Below are positions 24,743-34,487 of a stretch of DNA of 64,000 nucleotides, one piece after another (within the stretch, counting starts at the first letter, position 1; each line of letters starts with the position of its first letter). Location of the stretch: NCBI RefSeq assembly GCF_023023025.1, contig NZ_CP095481.1, positions 4,402,001 through 4,466,000 on the forward strand, given 5' to 3'. The notes under the pieces were generated by a model that worked only from the letters and a program-made list of their open reading frames with translations, searched no databases and was not told where the DNA came from. The stretch is from Amycolatopsis sp. WQ 127309. GTDB lineage: Bacteria; Actinomycetota; Actinomycetes; Mycobacteriales; Pseudonocardiaceae. Position numbers and translations under genes: made by a program.

Positions 24743-24777
24743 CTTGAACACTTAAACAAGAGTGCTCAAGATGAGCA
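24743..24777. promoter_or_regulatory. Inverted repeats in the divergent hydrolase/GntR promoter
   Basis: CTTGAACACT (24743-24752) and AGTGCTCAAG (24761-24770) form a near-perfect inverted repeat (9/10) with an 8-bp spacer, overlapped by TGCTCA-AGA-TGAGCA (24763-24777, perfect 6-bp arms). They lie 18 bp from the hydrolase start and 23 bp from the GntR start; operator for the GntR regulator, inferred. Confidence 0.75.
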
Positions 24778-24800
24778 ATTTGTGCGGTACCGTCGGGTTC

Positions 24801-25505
24801 ATGGCCACGGCAGACCTGGACGCCCCCGCCCTGACCGGCATCCGGCGGCTGTCGGCGCTGGACACGGTCCGCGCCCGGATCGCCCTCGCCATCGAGCTGG
24901 GCCTGCTGAAACCGGGGGAGCGCTTGCCGCCGAACGGCGACATCGCCCAGGCTCTGGGCGTCGCCGAGATCACCGTGCGCCGGGCGCTGGAGTGCCTGGC
25001 CGAAGACGGCCTGATCGAGCGACGCCGAGGCCGCGGCGGCGGCACCCTGGTCGCCGAGCACCCACCGGCGGAGCGAGTCCGCGAGGTCGGCGCCTACCGC
25101 GAGTCGGCCGCGGAGGTCCGCGAGCTGATCGACCACCGCCTGGTCCTGGAGTGCGGTTTGGTCCAGCTGGTGGCCAGACGCCGCCCGGACATCGAGCGCC
25201 TCCGGGCGTTGGTCGCCCGGATGGACACGGCGACGGGCTGGGCGGAGTTCCACGAACTGGACGCCGAGTTTCACCTGACGGTCGCCGCACCGGGCCCTCC
25301 GGCAGCGGTCCGCCAGTACGAGGCGGTGCTCACGGAGTTGTACCGGTTCTACCTGCCGTACCCGTTGCAGAAGCTGCGCGAGTCGAACCACGAGCACGCG
25401 AAGCTGGTGAAGGCCCTGTCCTCGGGCAACCGGGACGCGGCGACCCGGATAACCCGCGACCACGTGGGAGACCTGCACCGGACGATGTTCGTCGGCCTGG
25501 CCTGA
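24801..25505 (+). CDS. GntR-family regulator, FadR (FCD) subgroup
   Basis: ATG 24801 gives 234 aa beginning MATADLDAPALTGI. The winged helix spans ~15-80 (TVRARIALAIELGLLKPGERLPPNGDIAQALGVAEITVRRALECLAEDGLIERRRGRGGG), and the rest is an all-helical FCD ligand domain with the acidic/His metal positions (EFHELDAEFHLTVA, NHEHAKLVKAL). It is divergent from the carbon-nitrogen hydrolase and permease operon, with inverted repeats between. It probably represses that operon until the imported compound binds. Confidence 0.88.
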   Translation: MATADLDAPALTGIRRLSALDTVRARIALAIELGLLKPGERLPPNGDIAQALGVAEITVRRALECLAEDGLIERRRGRGGGTLVAEHPPAERVREVGAYRESAAEVRELIDHRLVLECGLVQLVARRRPDIERLRALVARMDTATGWAEFHELDAEFHLTVAAPGPPAAVRQYEAVLTELYRFYLPYPLQKLRESNHEHAKLVKALSSGNRDAATRITRDHVGDLHRTMFVGLA

Positions 25506-25959
25506 CCTGCGGATTCACCCCGTGGTCGAGCCTGTGACCACGGCTCCGGGGCGTGGGTGGTCACGGATCGACCGGCGCCGGGACCGGTCCGGACCGACCC
25601 CGGCCCGGAGCGTGGTCCGGATCCGGCGACAGCCGAGCGGCCAGCATGGACGCAAACCGACCGCATCTGAAGGCCGCCGTCGTCGCGGATCGACCAGGGG
25701 CGTGTGGGCCAGACGGCCAGAACTAGCCGTGGCCGGAAACCAGCCGCGGCAGAGACTTAGCTGTGGTCGTGAATCGCCCGCACCTCGACCGCCGCGACCG
25801 TGGTCCGTCGTCGGCCAACGCCAGAAGCCCGCGAGCCCATCCTCGAAACCCCTGGCCGTTCGGCGGTGGTCATCGGCCGACCACCCCCGCAGCACGACCC
25901 GCGAAGCCGACCCTCGAAGCCGAGGCGCATGTGCGCCGACCCGGCGCCCCAACAGCAGG
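25506..25959. other. 454-bp intergenic stretch with no supported gene
   Basis: It lies between the convergent GntR (+) and NADAR (-) genes. A hairpin with a perfect 8-bp stem (CCGTGGTC 25520-25527 with GACCACGG 25536-25543) 14 bp after the GntR stop is a plausible terminator. The rest contains loosely repeated motifs such as CGGATCGACC (25564-25573 and again near 25687) and open frames without ribosome sites or recognisable protein families. It looks like degenerate non-coding sequence. Confidence 0.5.
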
Positions 25960-26529
25960 TCAGCGGTTGCGCAGCTGCTCGCGGACCTCCATCAGCGCGA
26001 AGCCGAGCAGGTTCAGCCCGCGCCAGTAGTCCGGCTTGTCCGAGTTCTTCTCCTCGCGGGCGAGCCCGCTGCCCCACACGAGGTCCTTCTTCGACGCCTC
26101 GACGAGCACGGCCTCGCCGGTGCCGAGGAGGAAGCGGCGCAGGTCGCGGTGCGCGCCGAACTTGGCCAGGTTGCCGTCGACGACGATGTCGTAGCGGTGC
26201 CGCTCCCACGTCTCGTTGTCGTACCCGGCGACCTCGCGGCCGAGCACCTTCGCCGTCTTCGGGTCGGGCGCCTGGCGGATCAGCTCGGCCTTCTCGTGGT
26301 CGCCGAACAGCTCGGCCTTGCCCGCCATCATGTAGTGCTCGGCGGACGGGTACCGCACGCCGCCGGCCTCGAACGGGTCCACCCACCACTGGCTCAGGCA
26401 GCTCGCCGTCGCGCGCCCCGTCTTGGACGGCGCGTGGCCGTAGAACAGCAGGTACTCGGGCTCCGCACCCTCGTGGACCTTTTCGCGCAACGCTTCGATA
26501 CTGCGGACTCCGTCGACCTTCACAACCAT
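25960..26529 (-). CDS. NADAR-family N-glycosidase (YbiA-like)
   Basis: The 189-aa protein starts at ATG 26529. NADAR signatures are clear: LFYGH, CLSQWW, GGVRYPSAEHYMMAGKAELFGD, DGNLAKFGAH, LVEASKKDLVWGSGL and the closing RGLNLLGFALMEVREQL. Characterised members hydrolyse N-glycosidic bonds in toxic riboflavin-pathway intermediates, and others act on ADP-ribosylated guanine in DNA; which applies here cannot be told. It follows ilvA by 21 bp in the same direction, so the two are probably one transcript. Confidence 0.9.
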   Translation of the reverse strand: MVVKVDGVRSIEALREKVHEGAEPEYLLFYGHAPSKTGRATASCLSQWWVDPFEAGGVRYPSAEHYMMAGKAELFGDHEKAELIRQAPDPKTAKVLGREVAGYDNETWERHRYDIVVDGNLAKFGAHRDLRRFLLGTGEAVLVEASKKDLVWGSGLAREEKNSDKPDYWRGLNLLGFALMEVREQLRNR

Positions 26530-26550
26530 CCGTCTAGTGGACCACAGCGC

Positions 26551-27807
26551 TCACAGCAGGAAGTGGAAGAGGGGGCTACCCGGCTCGATCCGCTCCACCT
26601 GCAGCGGGCTCGCGTCCATCCGGGCCAGCAGTCCGGGCAGGTCGGCCGAGCGCGGGATCTCGATGCCGACCAGCGCCGGCCCCAGCTCGCGGTTGGTGCG
26701 CTTGACGTACTCGAAGCGGGTGATGTCGTCCTCGGGCCCGAGGACCTGCTCCAGGAACCGCCGCAGCGCGCCCGGCTCCTGCGGGAACCCGACCAGGAAG
26801 TAGTGCTTCAGCTGTTCGTGCATCAGTGAGCGCTCGAGGATCTCGCTGTAGCGGCTGACGTCGTTGTTGCCGCCGGAGACCACGACCACGACCGTCTGGC
26901 CGGGCTCGACGTCGACGACCGAACCGAGCGAGGCCGCGGCGAGCGCGCCCGCCGGCTCGGCGATGATGCCGTCCGACTGGTACATCGCCAGCATCTCGGT
27001 GCAGATCGCGCCCTCGGCGACCGACGTCAGCTCGGCGCCGCTCTCGCGGATCAGCGGGTAGGTGACGCTGCCGGCGACGCGCACCGCGGCGCCGTCGACG
27101 AACGTGTCGAGCTCGGGCAGCCGCACCGGGTGCCCGGCGTCGAGCGCCGCGGCCATGCAGGCCGCGCCCGCCGGTTCGACGCCGACGACCCGGACGCCGG
27201 GGTGCCGTTCCCGCAGGAAGCTGCCGACGCCGGCGAGCAGCCCGCCGCCGCCGACCGGGACGACCACGACGTCGGGCACGAAGCCGAGCTGCTCGATCAC
27301 CTCCAGCGCCACCGTGCCCTGGCCGGCGACGGTCCGGACGTCGTCGAACGCCGGCACCAGCGTCGCGCCGGTGCGCTCGGCGTCCTCGGTGGCGGCCGCG
27401 AAGGCGTCTTCGTACGTTTCGCCGACGACGATGACCTCGATGTGCGCGCCGCCGAGCGTCGCGATGCGTTCGCGCTTCTGCCGCGGCGTGGTCCCCGGGA
27501 CGTACACGCGCCCGTTCGCGCCGAGCCGGCGGCACGCGTACGCGACGCCTTGGGCGTGGTTGCCGGCGCTGGCGCAGACGACGCCGAGCGCGCGCGTGAC
27601 GTCGTCCAGCTGGACGATGAAGTTGTAGGCGCCGCGGATCTTGTACGACCGGACGGTCTGCAGGTCCTCGCGCTTCACCCAGACCTGGGCGTCCACCCGG
27701 GACGACAGCCGCGCGCTCGGCTCCAGCGGCGTGCGGGTCACCACCCCGGCCAGCCGCGCGGCGGCGTTCTCGATGGTCGCCGCGGTCACCGTGTCGATGT
27801 CGTGCAC
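26551..27807 (-). CDS. ilvA: Threonine ammonia-lyase (threonine dehydratase)
   Basis: GTG 27807 gives 418 aa (VHDIDTVTAATIENAAARLAGVVTRTPL). PLP-fold type II features are present: the Schiff-base Lys in VRSYKIRGAYN, the Ser/Asn loop SAGNHAQGVAYA and the phosphate-binding GGGGLLAG. A single C-terminal ACT-like domain (HYFLVGFPQEPGALRRFLEQVLG) is the site of isoleucine feedback in this family. It converts threonine to 2-oxobutanoate, the first step to isoleucine. It lies 43 bp downstream of ramB and 21 bp upstream of the NADAR gene, on the same strand. Confidence 0.93.
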   Translation of the reverse strand: MHDIDTVTAATIENAAARLAGVVTRTPLEPSARLSSRVDAQVWVKREDLQTVRSYKIRGAYNFIVQLDDVTRALGVVCASAGNHAQGVAYACRRLGANGRVYVPGTTPRQKRERIATLGGAHIEVIVVGETYEDAFAAATEDAERTGATLVPAFDDVRTVAGQGTVALEVIEQLGFVPDVVVVPVGGGGLLAGVGSFLRERHPGVRVVGVEPAGAACMAAALDAGHPVRLPELDTFVDGAAVRVAGSVTYPLIRESGAELTSVAEGAICTEMLAMYQSDGIIAEPAGALAAASLGSVVDVEPGQTVVVVVSGGNNDVSRYSEILERSLMHEQLKHYFLVGFPQEPGALRRFLEQVLGPEDDITRFEYVKRTNRELGPALVGIEIPRSADLPGLLARMDASPLQVERIEPGSPLFHFLL

Positions 27808-27850
27808 CTGGTTGAATGTACGACTCGCGCGCGAAACCCGACCGGGTGCC

Positions 27851-29275
27851 CTACCCCTTCGGCACGGCCGGGTACGGGACGAACGTACTGGTGTTCTCGT
27901 CGACCGTGAGCTGCTTGCCGATCGTCGGGAACGCGCGCTGCGAGCAGGCCGGGCGTTCGCAGACTTTGCAGCCCATGCCGATCGGGGTGGCGGCCGCGGG
28001 TTCGTCCAGGTCCAGGCCCGTCGAATAGATCAGCCGTCCCGCGTGCCGCAGTTCGCAGCCCAGGCCGACCGTGAACGTCTTTCCCGGGCTGCCGTAGCCG
28101 CCGATGTTGCGCGAAATCGTCCGCGCGATCCAGAAGTAGCTCTTGCCGTCGGGCAGCGTCGCGATCTGGGTGAGGATCTTGCCCGGCTGGGTGAACGCCT
28201 CGTAGATGTTCCACAGTGGACAGGCACCGCCGACGCGGGAGAAGTGGAAACCGGCCGCGGACTGCCGCTTCGACATGTTCCCGGCCCGGTCGACGCGCAC
28301 GAAGGAGAACGGCACCGCGCGGTGCTTGGGCCGCTGCAGGGTGGACAGCCGGTGGCAGACGGTCTCGAAGCCGACGCCGTAGTGGTCGCACAGCCGCTCG
28401 ATGTCGTAGCGGAACCGCTCGGCCGCGGCCAGGAACGGTCCATACGGGAGAATCAGCGCCCCCGCGAAGTAGTTCGCCAGGCCGACGCGGGCCAGGGAGC
28501 GCGCGGCGGGGCCGGAAAACGCCCACGAGTCGGCCAGCTCGGTGATCAGGTCGTCGTACTCGAGCAGGGCGATCTGCGAAGCCATCCGGAACGCCTGCTG
28601 CCCGACGCGCAAGCTCGGCGCGAGGCGCAACGTCCGGCTGAGCGGCTCGTAGCGGTGCTGCTGACCCGCGGCTTCGTCGATGCCGTCGCTGGTCACTTCG
28701 ACGCCGTAGCGCTGGGAAAGGCAGTCCTTCAACGCGCTGAGCACCTGGCCACGCTGCAGCGGGATGTCGGCCGCCATCTTCTCGGCGCGTTCGTCCAGCT
28801 CGGCGACGTAGTTCTCGCGCTCGTAGAAGAAGTCGCGCACCTCTTCGTGCGGCAGCGCCGACGCCGCGCTGCCGTGCAGGCCCAGGCCGTTTTCGGTGGT
28901 CAGCGCGGCGGTGTTCTCGACGGCGTTGCGGTAGCTGCGGTGCAGCTTGACCAGGGCTTGCGCGATCGCCGGCAGGTTCGTCGCCAGCTCGTTGAGCTCG
29001 CTCGTCGTGACGTCGACGCCGAGCGACTCGTCGAGCAGCGCCTCCTTGACGTCGGCCACCAGCCGGGACGTGTCGTTGTTGGCGAAGAACTCGGTGTCCA
29101 CGCCGAACGCCTGCGTGATCCGCATCAGGACGGGCACGGTCAGCGGGCGCGAGTTGTGCTCGATCTGGTTGAGGTAGCTCGGTGAGATCTCCAGCACACG
29201 GGCGAGGTCGGCCTGGCTCATCGCCCGGCTTTCGCGGAGGTGCCGCAGCCGCGCTCCGGCGAAAGTCTTCTCCAT
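27851..29275 (-). CDS. ramB: RamB-type acetate/propionate metabolism regulator (XRE + ImmA/IrrE + DUF2083)
   Basis: ATG 29275 gives 474 aa. The XRE helix-turn-helix is at ~8-65 ([33 protein letters not shown]). A degenerate ImmA/IrrE-like domain is in the middle, and the C-terminal DUF2083-type region has the conserved Cys set CPLWN...[18 protein letters not shown]. This is the architecture of RamB (Corynebacterium, Mycobacterium Rv0465c), which represses glyoxylate-cycle genes. It is directly divergent from aceA and aceB, and the gap carries several RamB-like boxes, strongly supporting the name. Confidence 0.88.
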   Translation of the reverse strand: MEKTFAGARLRHLRESRAMSQADLARVLEISPSYLNQIEHNSRPLTVPVLMRITQAFGVDTEFFANNDTSRLVADVKEALLDESLGVDVTTSELNELATNLPAIAQALVKLHRSYRNAVENTAALTTENGLGLHGSAASALPHEEVRDFFYERENYVAELDERAEKMAADIPLQRGQVLSALKDCLSQRYGVEVTSDGIDEAAGQQHRYEPLSRTLRLAPSLRVGQQAFRMASQIALLEYDDLITELADSWAFSGPAARSLARVGLANYFAGALILPYGPFLAAAERFRYDIERLCDHYGVGFETVCHRLSTLQRPKHRAVPFSFVRVDRAGNMSKRQSAAGFHFSRVGGACPLWNIYEAFTQPGKILTQIATLPDGKSYFWIARTISRNIGGYGSPGKTFTVGLGCELRHAGRLIYSTGLDLDEPAAATPIGMGCKVCERPACSQRAFPTIGKQLTVDENTSTFVPYPAVPKG

Positions 29276-29351
29276 CCGAGCCCGCCTTTCCGGAAGGTTT
29301 CCGGTCCTGAACGGTTACGTGAACGGTCAAGAACGCGGATTTTCGTGGCCG

Positions 29352-29490
29352 TTGCGAACCAGCGATTCGCAACCTTTGCAAGGAGCGTACGTATCCTTCG
29401 CACAAATTGGCAAATTGGACGACTGGATCGGATTTCCCCTGGCGTGCAGTGTTCAGGCCAAGCAAGGCGAGCAATCGCAAACTTCGCAAC
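29352..29490. promoter_or_regulatory. Cluster of RamB-like boxes between ramB and aceA
   Basis: TTGCGAA (29352-29358) and TTCGCAA (29366-29372) form an inverted repeat, with TTTGCAA following at 29375-29381. AAATTGGCAAATTGG lies near 29403-29417, and TCGCAAACTTCGCAAC is at 29475-29490, just 14 bp before the aceA start. They resemble the Corynebacterium glutamicum RamB site (AAAACTTTGCAAA). Control of aceA and autoregulation of ramB are inferred. Confidence 0.7.
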
Positions 29491-29504
29491 ACCGGGAGAG
29501 TCCG

Positions 29505-30782
29505 ATGACCGAACAGGCCAAGCAGGCGGCCGCGGAGCTGACCGCGAAGTGGGCGAACGACCCCCGCTGGGCGGGCGTGCAGCGCTCCTACTCGGCCGAG
29601 GACGTCGTCAAGCTGCGCGGCAGCGTCGTCGAAGAGCACACCCTCGCCCGCCGCGGTGCGGAGAAGCTGTGGGACCTCCTGCACACCGAGGACTACATCC
29701 ACGCGCTGGGCGCGCTCACCGGCAACCAGGCCGTCCAGCAAGTCCGCGCCGGCCTGCAGGCGATCTACCTGTCCGGCTGGCAGGTCGCCGCCGACGCCAA
29801 CCTGGCCGGCCAGACCTACCCCGACCAGAGCCTCTACCCGGCCAACTCCGTGCCGGCCGTGGTCCGCCGGATCAACAACGCGCTGGGCCGCGCCGACCAG
29901 ATCAACTGGGCGGAAGGCAACACCGACATCGACTGGTACGCCCCGATCGTCGCCGACGCGGAAGCGGGCTTCGGTGGCCCGCTCAACGCGTTCGAGCTGA
30001 TGAAGGGCATGATCGCCGCCGGCGCCGCGGGTGTGCACTGGGAAGACCAGCTCGCGTCCGAGAAGAAGTGCGGCCACCTCGGCGGCAAGGTGCTGATCCC
30101 GACCAAGCAGCACGAGCGCACGCTGAACGCCGCGCGTCTCGCGGCCGACGTCCTCGACGTGCCGACCCTCGTGGTCGCCCGCACCGACGCGCAGGCCGCG
30201 ACGCTGCTGACCAGCGACGTCGACGAGCGTGACCAGCAGTTCCTCACCGGCGGCCGCACCGCCGAGGGCTTCTACGAGGTCACCAACGGCATCGACCCCT
30301 GCATCGAGCGCGGCCTGGCCTACGCCCAGTACGCCGACCTGCTCTGGATGGAGACCTCGAAGCCGGACCTCGAGGTGGCGCGCAAGTACGCCGAGGCGAT
30401 CAAGGCGAAGTTCCCGGACCAGATGCTGGCCTACAACTGCTCGCCGTCGTTCAACTGGAAGAAGCACCTGGACGACGCCACGATCGCGAAGTTCCAGCGC
30501 GAGCTCGGCCACATGGGCTACAAGTTCCAGTTCATTACGCTGGCCGGCTTCCACGCCCTGAACTACTCGATGTTCGACCTGGCGCACGGTTACGCCCGCG
30601 AGGGCATGACCGCCTACGTCGACCTGCAGGAGCGCGAGTTCGCGTCGGAGGCCCGTGGTTACACCGCCACGAAGCACCAGCGCGAGGTCGGCACCGGTTT
30701 CTTCGACCAGGTCGCGACCGCGTTGAACCCGACCAGCTCCACCACGGCGCTGAAGGGTTCCACGGAGGAAGCCCAGTTCTGA
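29505..30782 (+). CDS. aceA: Isocitrate lyase
   Basis: ATG 29505 has GGGAGAG 5 bp upstream and gives 425 aa, a normal length. The catalytic KKCGH is at 187-191, preceded by the Mg-binding [12 protein letters not shown] and followed by [11 protein letters not shown] and [15 protein letters not shown]. It splits isocitrate to glyoxylate and succinate, the first step of the glyoxylate shunt used on acetate and fatty acids. Malate synthase follows 90 bp downstream; ramB is divergent upstream with matching operators. Confidence 0.96.
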   Translation: MTEQAKQAAAELTAKWANDPRWAGVQRSYSAEDVVKLRGSVVEEHTLARRGAEKLWDLLHTEDYIHALGALTGNQAVQQVRAGLQAIYLSGWQVAADANLAGQTYPDQSLYPANSVPAVVRRINNALGRADQINWAEGNTDIDWYAPIVADAEAGFGGPLNAFELMKGMIAAGAAGVHWEDQLASEKKCGHLGGKVLIPTKQHERTLNAARLAADVLDVPTLVVARTDAQAATLLTSDVDERDQQFLTGGRTAEGFYEVTNGIDPCIERGLAYAQYADLLWMETSKPDLEVARKYAEAIKAKFPDQMLAYNCSPSFNWKKHLDDATIAKFQRELGHMGYKFQFITLAGFHALNYSMFDLAHGYAREGMTAYVDLQEREFASEARGYTATKHQREVGTGFFDQVATALNPTSSTTALKGSTEEAQF

Positions 30783-30789
30783 CGCTCTT

Positions 30790-30827
30790 CGCGGGCCGGC
30801 GGCGACCCCCTGCGTCGCCGGCCCGCG
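30790..30827 (+). terminator. Hairpin between aceA and aceB
   Basis: CGCGGGCCGGCG (30790-30801) pairs perfectly with CGCCGGCCCGCG (30816-30827), loop 14 nt. It begins 7 bp after the aceA stop, so it may terminate or attenuate between the two genes and favour aceA over aceB. Confidence 0.6.
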
Positions 30828-30872
30828 ACCCCACTTCCCTTCCCTGCACAGCTCTGCTCGCGGAGGCACCCC

Positions 30873-32519
30873 ATGGTTGATCGACTGAACTACCGCATCG
30901 AGGTCACCGGTCCGGTCGAGGGCCGGTTCGCCGAGATCCTCACCCCGGCGGCACTCGACTTCCTGGCCAAGCTCGACAACACGTTCGCCGGCCGCCGGCG
31001 CGAGCTGCTCGACGCCCGCCGCGTGCGCCGCGAGGAGCTGCAGTCGGGGGAGAAGCCGCTCGGCTTCCTGCCCGAGACCCGCCGGATCCGCGACGACGAG
31101 TCGTGGAACGTGGCGCCGACCGCACCGGGCCTGGAAGACCGCCGCGTCGAGATCACCGGCCCGACCGACCGCAAGATGACGGTCAACGCGCTGAACTCCG
31201 GCGCGAAGGTCTGGCTGGCGGACTTCGAGGACGCGACGTCGCCGACGTGGCACAACGTGATCGACGGCCAGCTCAACCTCTTCGACGCTATCCGCCGCAA
31301 CATCGACTTCACCACCGAGGCTGTGTCCAACGCCGCCTCCGCGGGAAAGAGCACGTCGGCGGGCAAGCGCTACACGATCGGGGACGACCCGGCGACGATC
31401 GTCGCCCGCCCCCGCGGCTGGCACCTGGTGGAGAAGCACATCCGCATCGACGGCCGTCCGGTGTCGGCGAGCCTGGTCGACTTCGGCCTGTTCTTCTTCC
31501 ACAACGCCCGCCAGCTGGTGGCCCGCGGCGTCGGCCCGTACTTCTACCTGCCGAAGCTCGAGAACCACCACGAAGCGCGGCTGTGGAACGACGTCTTCCT
31601 GCTGGCGCAGCGCGAGCTCGGCATCCCGCGCGGCACGATCCGCGCCACGGTGCTGATCGAGACGATCACCGCCGCGTTCGAGATGGACGAGATCCTCTAC
31701 GAACTGCGCGAGCACGCGGCGGGCCTGAACGCCGGGCGCTGGGACTACATCTTCAGCATGATCAAGAACTTCGCCGCGCACGGCGCCGACTTCGTGCTGC
31801 CGGACCGCGCGCAGGTCACCATGACCGTGCCGTTCATGCGGGCCTACACCGAGCTGCTGGTGCGGACCTGCCACAAGCGCGGCGCGCACGCCATCGGCGG
31901 CATGGCCGCGTTCATCCCGAGCAAGGACCCCGAGGTCACCGCGACCGCGCTGGAGAAGGTCCGCGCCGACAAGGAACGCGAGGCCGGCGACGGTTTCGAC
32001 GGCTCCTGGGTCGCGCACCCCGGCCTGGTCCCGGTCTGCCGCGAGGTGTTCGACGGTGTGCTCGGCGGCTGGCCGAACCAGCTCGGCAAGCTCCGCGAGG
32101 ACGTCGACGTCACCGCCGAAGACCTGCTCGACGTCGCGAGCGCCGGCGGCGAGGTCACCGAAGCGGGTGTCCGCGCGAACATCAACGTCGCGCTGCGCTA
32201 CGTCGACGCGTGGCTGCGCGGCACCGGCGCGGCGGCGATCCACAACCTGATGGAGGACGCGGCCACCGCGGAGATCGCGCGTTGCCAGGTCTGGCAGTGG
32301 ATCCGCAACGGCACGAAGCTCGAGGACGGCACCGCGCTGACCCGCGAGCTGGCGGTCGAGTTCCTGGACGACGAGCTGGCGTCGGTGCGCGCGGAACTCG
32401 GCGACGGCCACCGCCTCGGCGACGCGTACCAGATCTTCACCGAGACCGCGCTCGGCGAGAAACTGCCGAGCTTCCTCACCACCGGTGCCTACGCGCGGTA
32501 CCTCACGGACGCCCGGTAG
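30873..32519 (+). CDS. aceB: Malate synthase A
   Basis: ATG 30873 gives 548 aa, the size of malate synthase A rather than the larger G form. Family stretches are visible: [19 protein letters not shown], the malate synthase signature [57 protein letters not shown] with catalytic Arg/Glu, and the C-terminal Asp-containing [11 protein letters not shown]. It condenses glyoxylate and acetyl-CoA to malate. Its neighbours aceA and ramB complete the shunt locus. Strong hairpins follow the stop. Confidence 0.95.
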   Translation: MVDRLNYRIEVTGPVEGRFAEILTPAALDFLAKLDNTFAGRRRELLDARRVRREELQSGEKPLGFLPETRRIRDDESWNVAPTAPGLEDRRVEITGPTDRKMTVNALNSGAKVWLADFEDATSPTWHNVIDGQLNLFDAIRRNIDFTTEAVSNAASAGKSTSAGKRYTIGDDPATIVARPRGWHLVEKHIRIDGRPVSASLVDFGLFFFHNARQLVARGVGPYFYLPKLENHHEARLWNDVFLLAQRELGIPRGTIRATVLIETITAAFEMDEILYELREHAAGLNAGRWDYIFSMIKNFAAHGADFVLPDRAQVTMTVPFMRAYTELLVRTCHKRGAHAIGGMAAFIPSKDPEVTATALEKVRADKEREAGDGFDGSWVAHPGLVPVCREVFDGVLGGWPNQLGKLREDVDVTAEDLLDVASAGGEVTEAGVRANINVALRYVDAWLRGTGAAAIHNLMEDAATAEIARCQVWQWIRNGTKLEDGTALTRELAVEFLDDELASVRAELGDGHRLGDAYQIFTETALGEKLPSFLTTGAYARYLTDAR

Positions 32520-32566
32520 CAGGGCAGTGCTTGATGCGCTCTCGGCGGTCGAGAGTGCTTCGAGCT

Positions 32567-32670
32567 CCGGCCGTCCCTACCTGACGAGGGACGGCCGGCA
32601 CCACACCCTTCTCGGGATGGTGTGGTCCGGAACTGGTCCGACGGCGGTGGCTCCCCGCCGTCGGACCAGT
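32567..32670 (+). terminator. Consecutive hairpins downstream of aceB
   Basis: The first has a perfect 12-bp stem (CCGGCCGTCCCT 32567-32578 with AGGGACGGCCGG 32587-32598, loop 8). The second has a perfect 16-bp stem (32632-32647 with 32655-32670, loop 7) followed by TTTCG; one further A-T pair extends it. A weaker pair CCACACC/GGTGTGG lies between. Together they form a strong terminator for the aceA-aceB transcript. Confidence 0.75.
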
Positions 32671-32692
32671 TTCGTGCGTACGTTTCCCGGAC

Positions 32693-33228
32693 ATGAGCCT
32701 GAGCTTCCCGGGCGAGTCGCGCCCGGGTACCGCGCCGCGCGTGATCGCCTGCTCGACGGGAAGCCGCGCTGCGGCGCGAACTGGAGGCGGTGGCTGTCCA
32801 ACGCCGCGACCTGCCACGCCGCGGTCTGGTGCCCGAGGACTATGTCCTCCAGGGCGACAACGGCGAAGTGCGGTTGTCGGACCTGTTCTCGCCTGGCTAC
32901 GACACCCTGGTCGTCTATCACGACATGTTCCCGCGCGACCCCGACGACGACCGGCCCGGTCCGGCGTCGGGGGAAAGCGCGCAGCTGACGCCGCGACCAC
33001 CACGGCGAAGCCGCCGACGGCAGTCCGCGCCCGATGCTCAACGTCTTCCGCCGCGACGACGACGGGATCCGGCACTTCTGGGGTTCGGAGCTGCTGTACG
33101 AGCCGGCCGAACCGGGCCAGGACCCGCGCCACGTCGGGACGATCGAGCCGGTGTGGAACCTGTTCGACCTCACCCCGTACGGGCGTGGCGCGGATGGGGA
33201 CGAGCAGCTCAGCTACTGCCACGAGTGA
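32693..33228 (+). pseudogene. Decayed DUF899 (thioredoxin-like) gene
   Basis: Pieces of one DUF899 protein occur in different frames. The start MSLSFPGES (32693) is followed by PGYRAARDRLLDG in the next frame, then LRRELEAVAVQRRDLPRRGLVPEDYVLQGDNGEVRLSDLF through MFPRDPDDDRPGPASGES in a third. The central ~80 residues are missing, and the end DHHGEAADGSPRPMLNVFRRDDDGIRHFWGSEL through DEQLSY resumes at 32995. Two small frameshifts (near 32720-32730 and 32757-32762) plus an internal deletion near 32985-32995 make it non-functional. Intact members are ~240 aa. Confidence 0.85.
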
Positions 33229-33342
33229 ACGGTCCGGTCGTGCCGTTTACGACGTCAATTCACCGCGCGCGCCCGGTCTGCCGCAGCGTGTTCCCGCCGT
33301 CGTCGGGCGTCGTCGCCCGAAGCTCGCCGCCCGGCTGACGCC

Positions 33343-33876
33343 CTACCCGTGAGCGGCCAGGAGGACCTTCGCGGCCGCACCGGCCGTGCTCGCCTCGCCC
33401 GGGTCACCGGTGATCGCGGCGAGCACGGTCGCGCCCTCCACGAGCGAGAACAGCTGGTCGGCGGTGGTGTGGTCGGCGACGAGACCACGCAGGTAGGCAC
33501 GCAGCTCGTCCTTGTGCTTGCGGATCGCGGCGGCGATCCCGGGCGCCGGTTCGCCGAACTCGCCGAAGGAGTTGACGAACGCGCAGCCGCGGAATCCGGG
33601 CTCGCGGAACCAGTCGTGCAGCCAGTCGAACACGGCGAGCGGGTCGTCGCCGCGGGCGTGGACGAATTCGCGCAACGACCGCCGCCAGCGTTCGTCGCGT
33701 CGCAGGAGGTAGGCCTCGACCAGGTCGTTCTTGGCCGGGAAGCACTGGTAGAGCCGTTTGAGCGAGACGCCGGAGCGTGCGCGGACGGCGTCCATCCCGA
33801 CCGCCTGCACGCCGTGGGCGTAGAAGAGCTCCTCGGCGGCCTCCAGCAACCGGCCGGTCGCCTCCGTGGGATCCAT
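33343..33876 (-). CDS. TetR-family transcriptional regulator
   Basis: ATG 33876 gives 177 aa. The TetR helix-turn-helix is at ~8-55 (LLEAAEELFYAHGVQAVGMDAVRARSGVSLKRLYQCFPAKNDLVEAYL), followed by a helical domain with GFRGCAFVNSFGEF, typical of the YxaF/LmrA-like subgroup. It is divergent from the DUF1348 gene at 33968, and two similar palindromes lie in the 91-bp gap. It probably represses both itself and that gene. Confidence 0.9.
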   Translation of the reverse strand: MDPTEATGRLLEAAEELFYAHGVQAVGMDAVRARSGVSLKRLYQCFPAKNDLVEAYLLRRDERWRRSLREFVHARGDDPLAVFDWLHDWFREPGFRGCAFVNSFGEFGEPAPGIAAAIRKHKDELRAYLRGLVADHTTADQLFSLVEGATVLAAITGDPGEASTAGAAAKVLLAAHG

Positions 33877-33894
33877 GTCACCTGCCTCTGGTGC

Positions 33895-33946
33895 GGAGAA
33901 TGAGCGTTCTCTACTCTAGCGGCAATCCGGAGAACGGCCGTTCTCC
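33895..33946. promoter_or_regulatory. Two TetR operators between the TetR and DUF1348 genes
   Basis: GGAGAACGGCCGTTCTCC (33929-33946) is a perfect 18-bp palindrome; GGAGAATGAGCGTTCTCT (33895-33912) is a slightly degenerate copy 34 bp away centre to centre. A TACTCTAG element lies between them. One site is positioned for each divergent promoter. Confidence 0.85.
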
Positions 33947-33967
33947 GGGTTTCGGAAGGAGCCGTCC

Positions 33968-34426
33968 ATGACCCCGCGCCCGCCGTTCCCGCCGTTCGAC
34001 GAAGACACCGCCCGCCAGAAGGTCCAGGCCGCCGAGGACGCCTGGAACACCCGCGACCCCGAGCGGGTCTCGCTGGCCTACACCGAGGATTCGGTGTGGC
34101 GCAATCGCGACCAGCACGTCGTCGGCCGCGCGCGGATCGTCGAGTTCCTGACGGCGAAGTGGGAACGCGAGCTGGACTACGCGCTGCGCAAGGAGCTGTG
34201 GGGCTTTCGTGGCAACCGCATCGGCGTCCGCTTCCAGTACGAGTCCCGCACCGCGGCCGGCGAGTGGTTCCGCAGCTACGGCAACGAGCTGTGGGAGTTC
34301 AGCGACGAAGGCCTGATGCGCCGCCGCGAGGCGAGCATCAACGACGTCCCGATCGCCGAGACCGACCGCCGCATCTTCGGCCCGCGCCCGGAGTCCGAGC
34401 ACGGCGTCCTGCTGCCGGTCTTCTAG
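33968..34426 (+). CDS. DUF1348 / NTF2-like protein
   Basis: ATG 33968 has GGAAGGAG upstream and gives 152 aa. The sequence matches DUF1348, an NTF2-like fold: [66 protein letters not shown], and [24 protein letters not shown]. It is often described as an 'SnoaL-like/nuclear transport factor 2 family' protein with no known reaction; a cone-shaped cavity for a small hydrophobic ligand is expected. Its divergent TetR neighbour with paired operators suggests induction by a small molecule. Confidence 0.88.
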   Translation: MTPRPPFPPFDEDTARQKVQAAEDAWNTRDPERVSLAYTEDSVWRNRDQHVVGRARIVEFLTAKWERELDYALRKELWGFRGNRIGVRFQYESRTAAGEWFRSYGNELWEFSDEGLMRRREASINDVPIAETDRRIFGPRPESEHGVLLPVF

Positions 34427-34487
34427 CCGCTTCCGCCCGCAGCGGAACCACATCCGCCCGGCCGGTTCCGGCGGCATCCTCGGGGTC

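Noticed and set aside
27786..32411. Very long open frame on the minus strand across ramB, aceA and aceB
   Set aside because: It is the antisense shadow of three well-supported genes, kept open by high G+C codon bias; no domain or start signal.
32790..33338. Independent small gene for the middle DUF899 fragment
   Set aside because: Its first half is the middle of a DUF899 protein and the rest is out of frame; it is part of the pseudogene.
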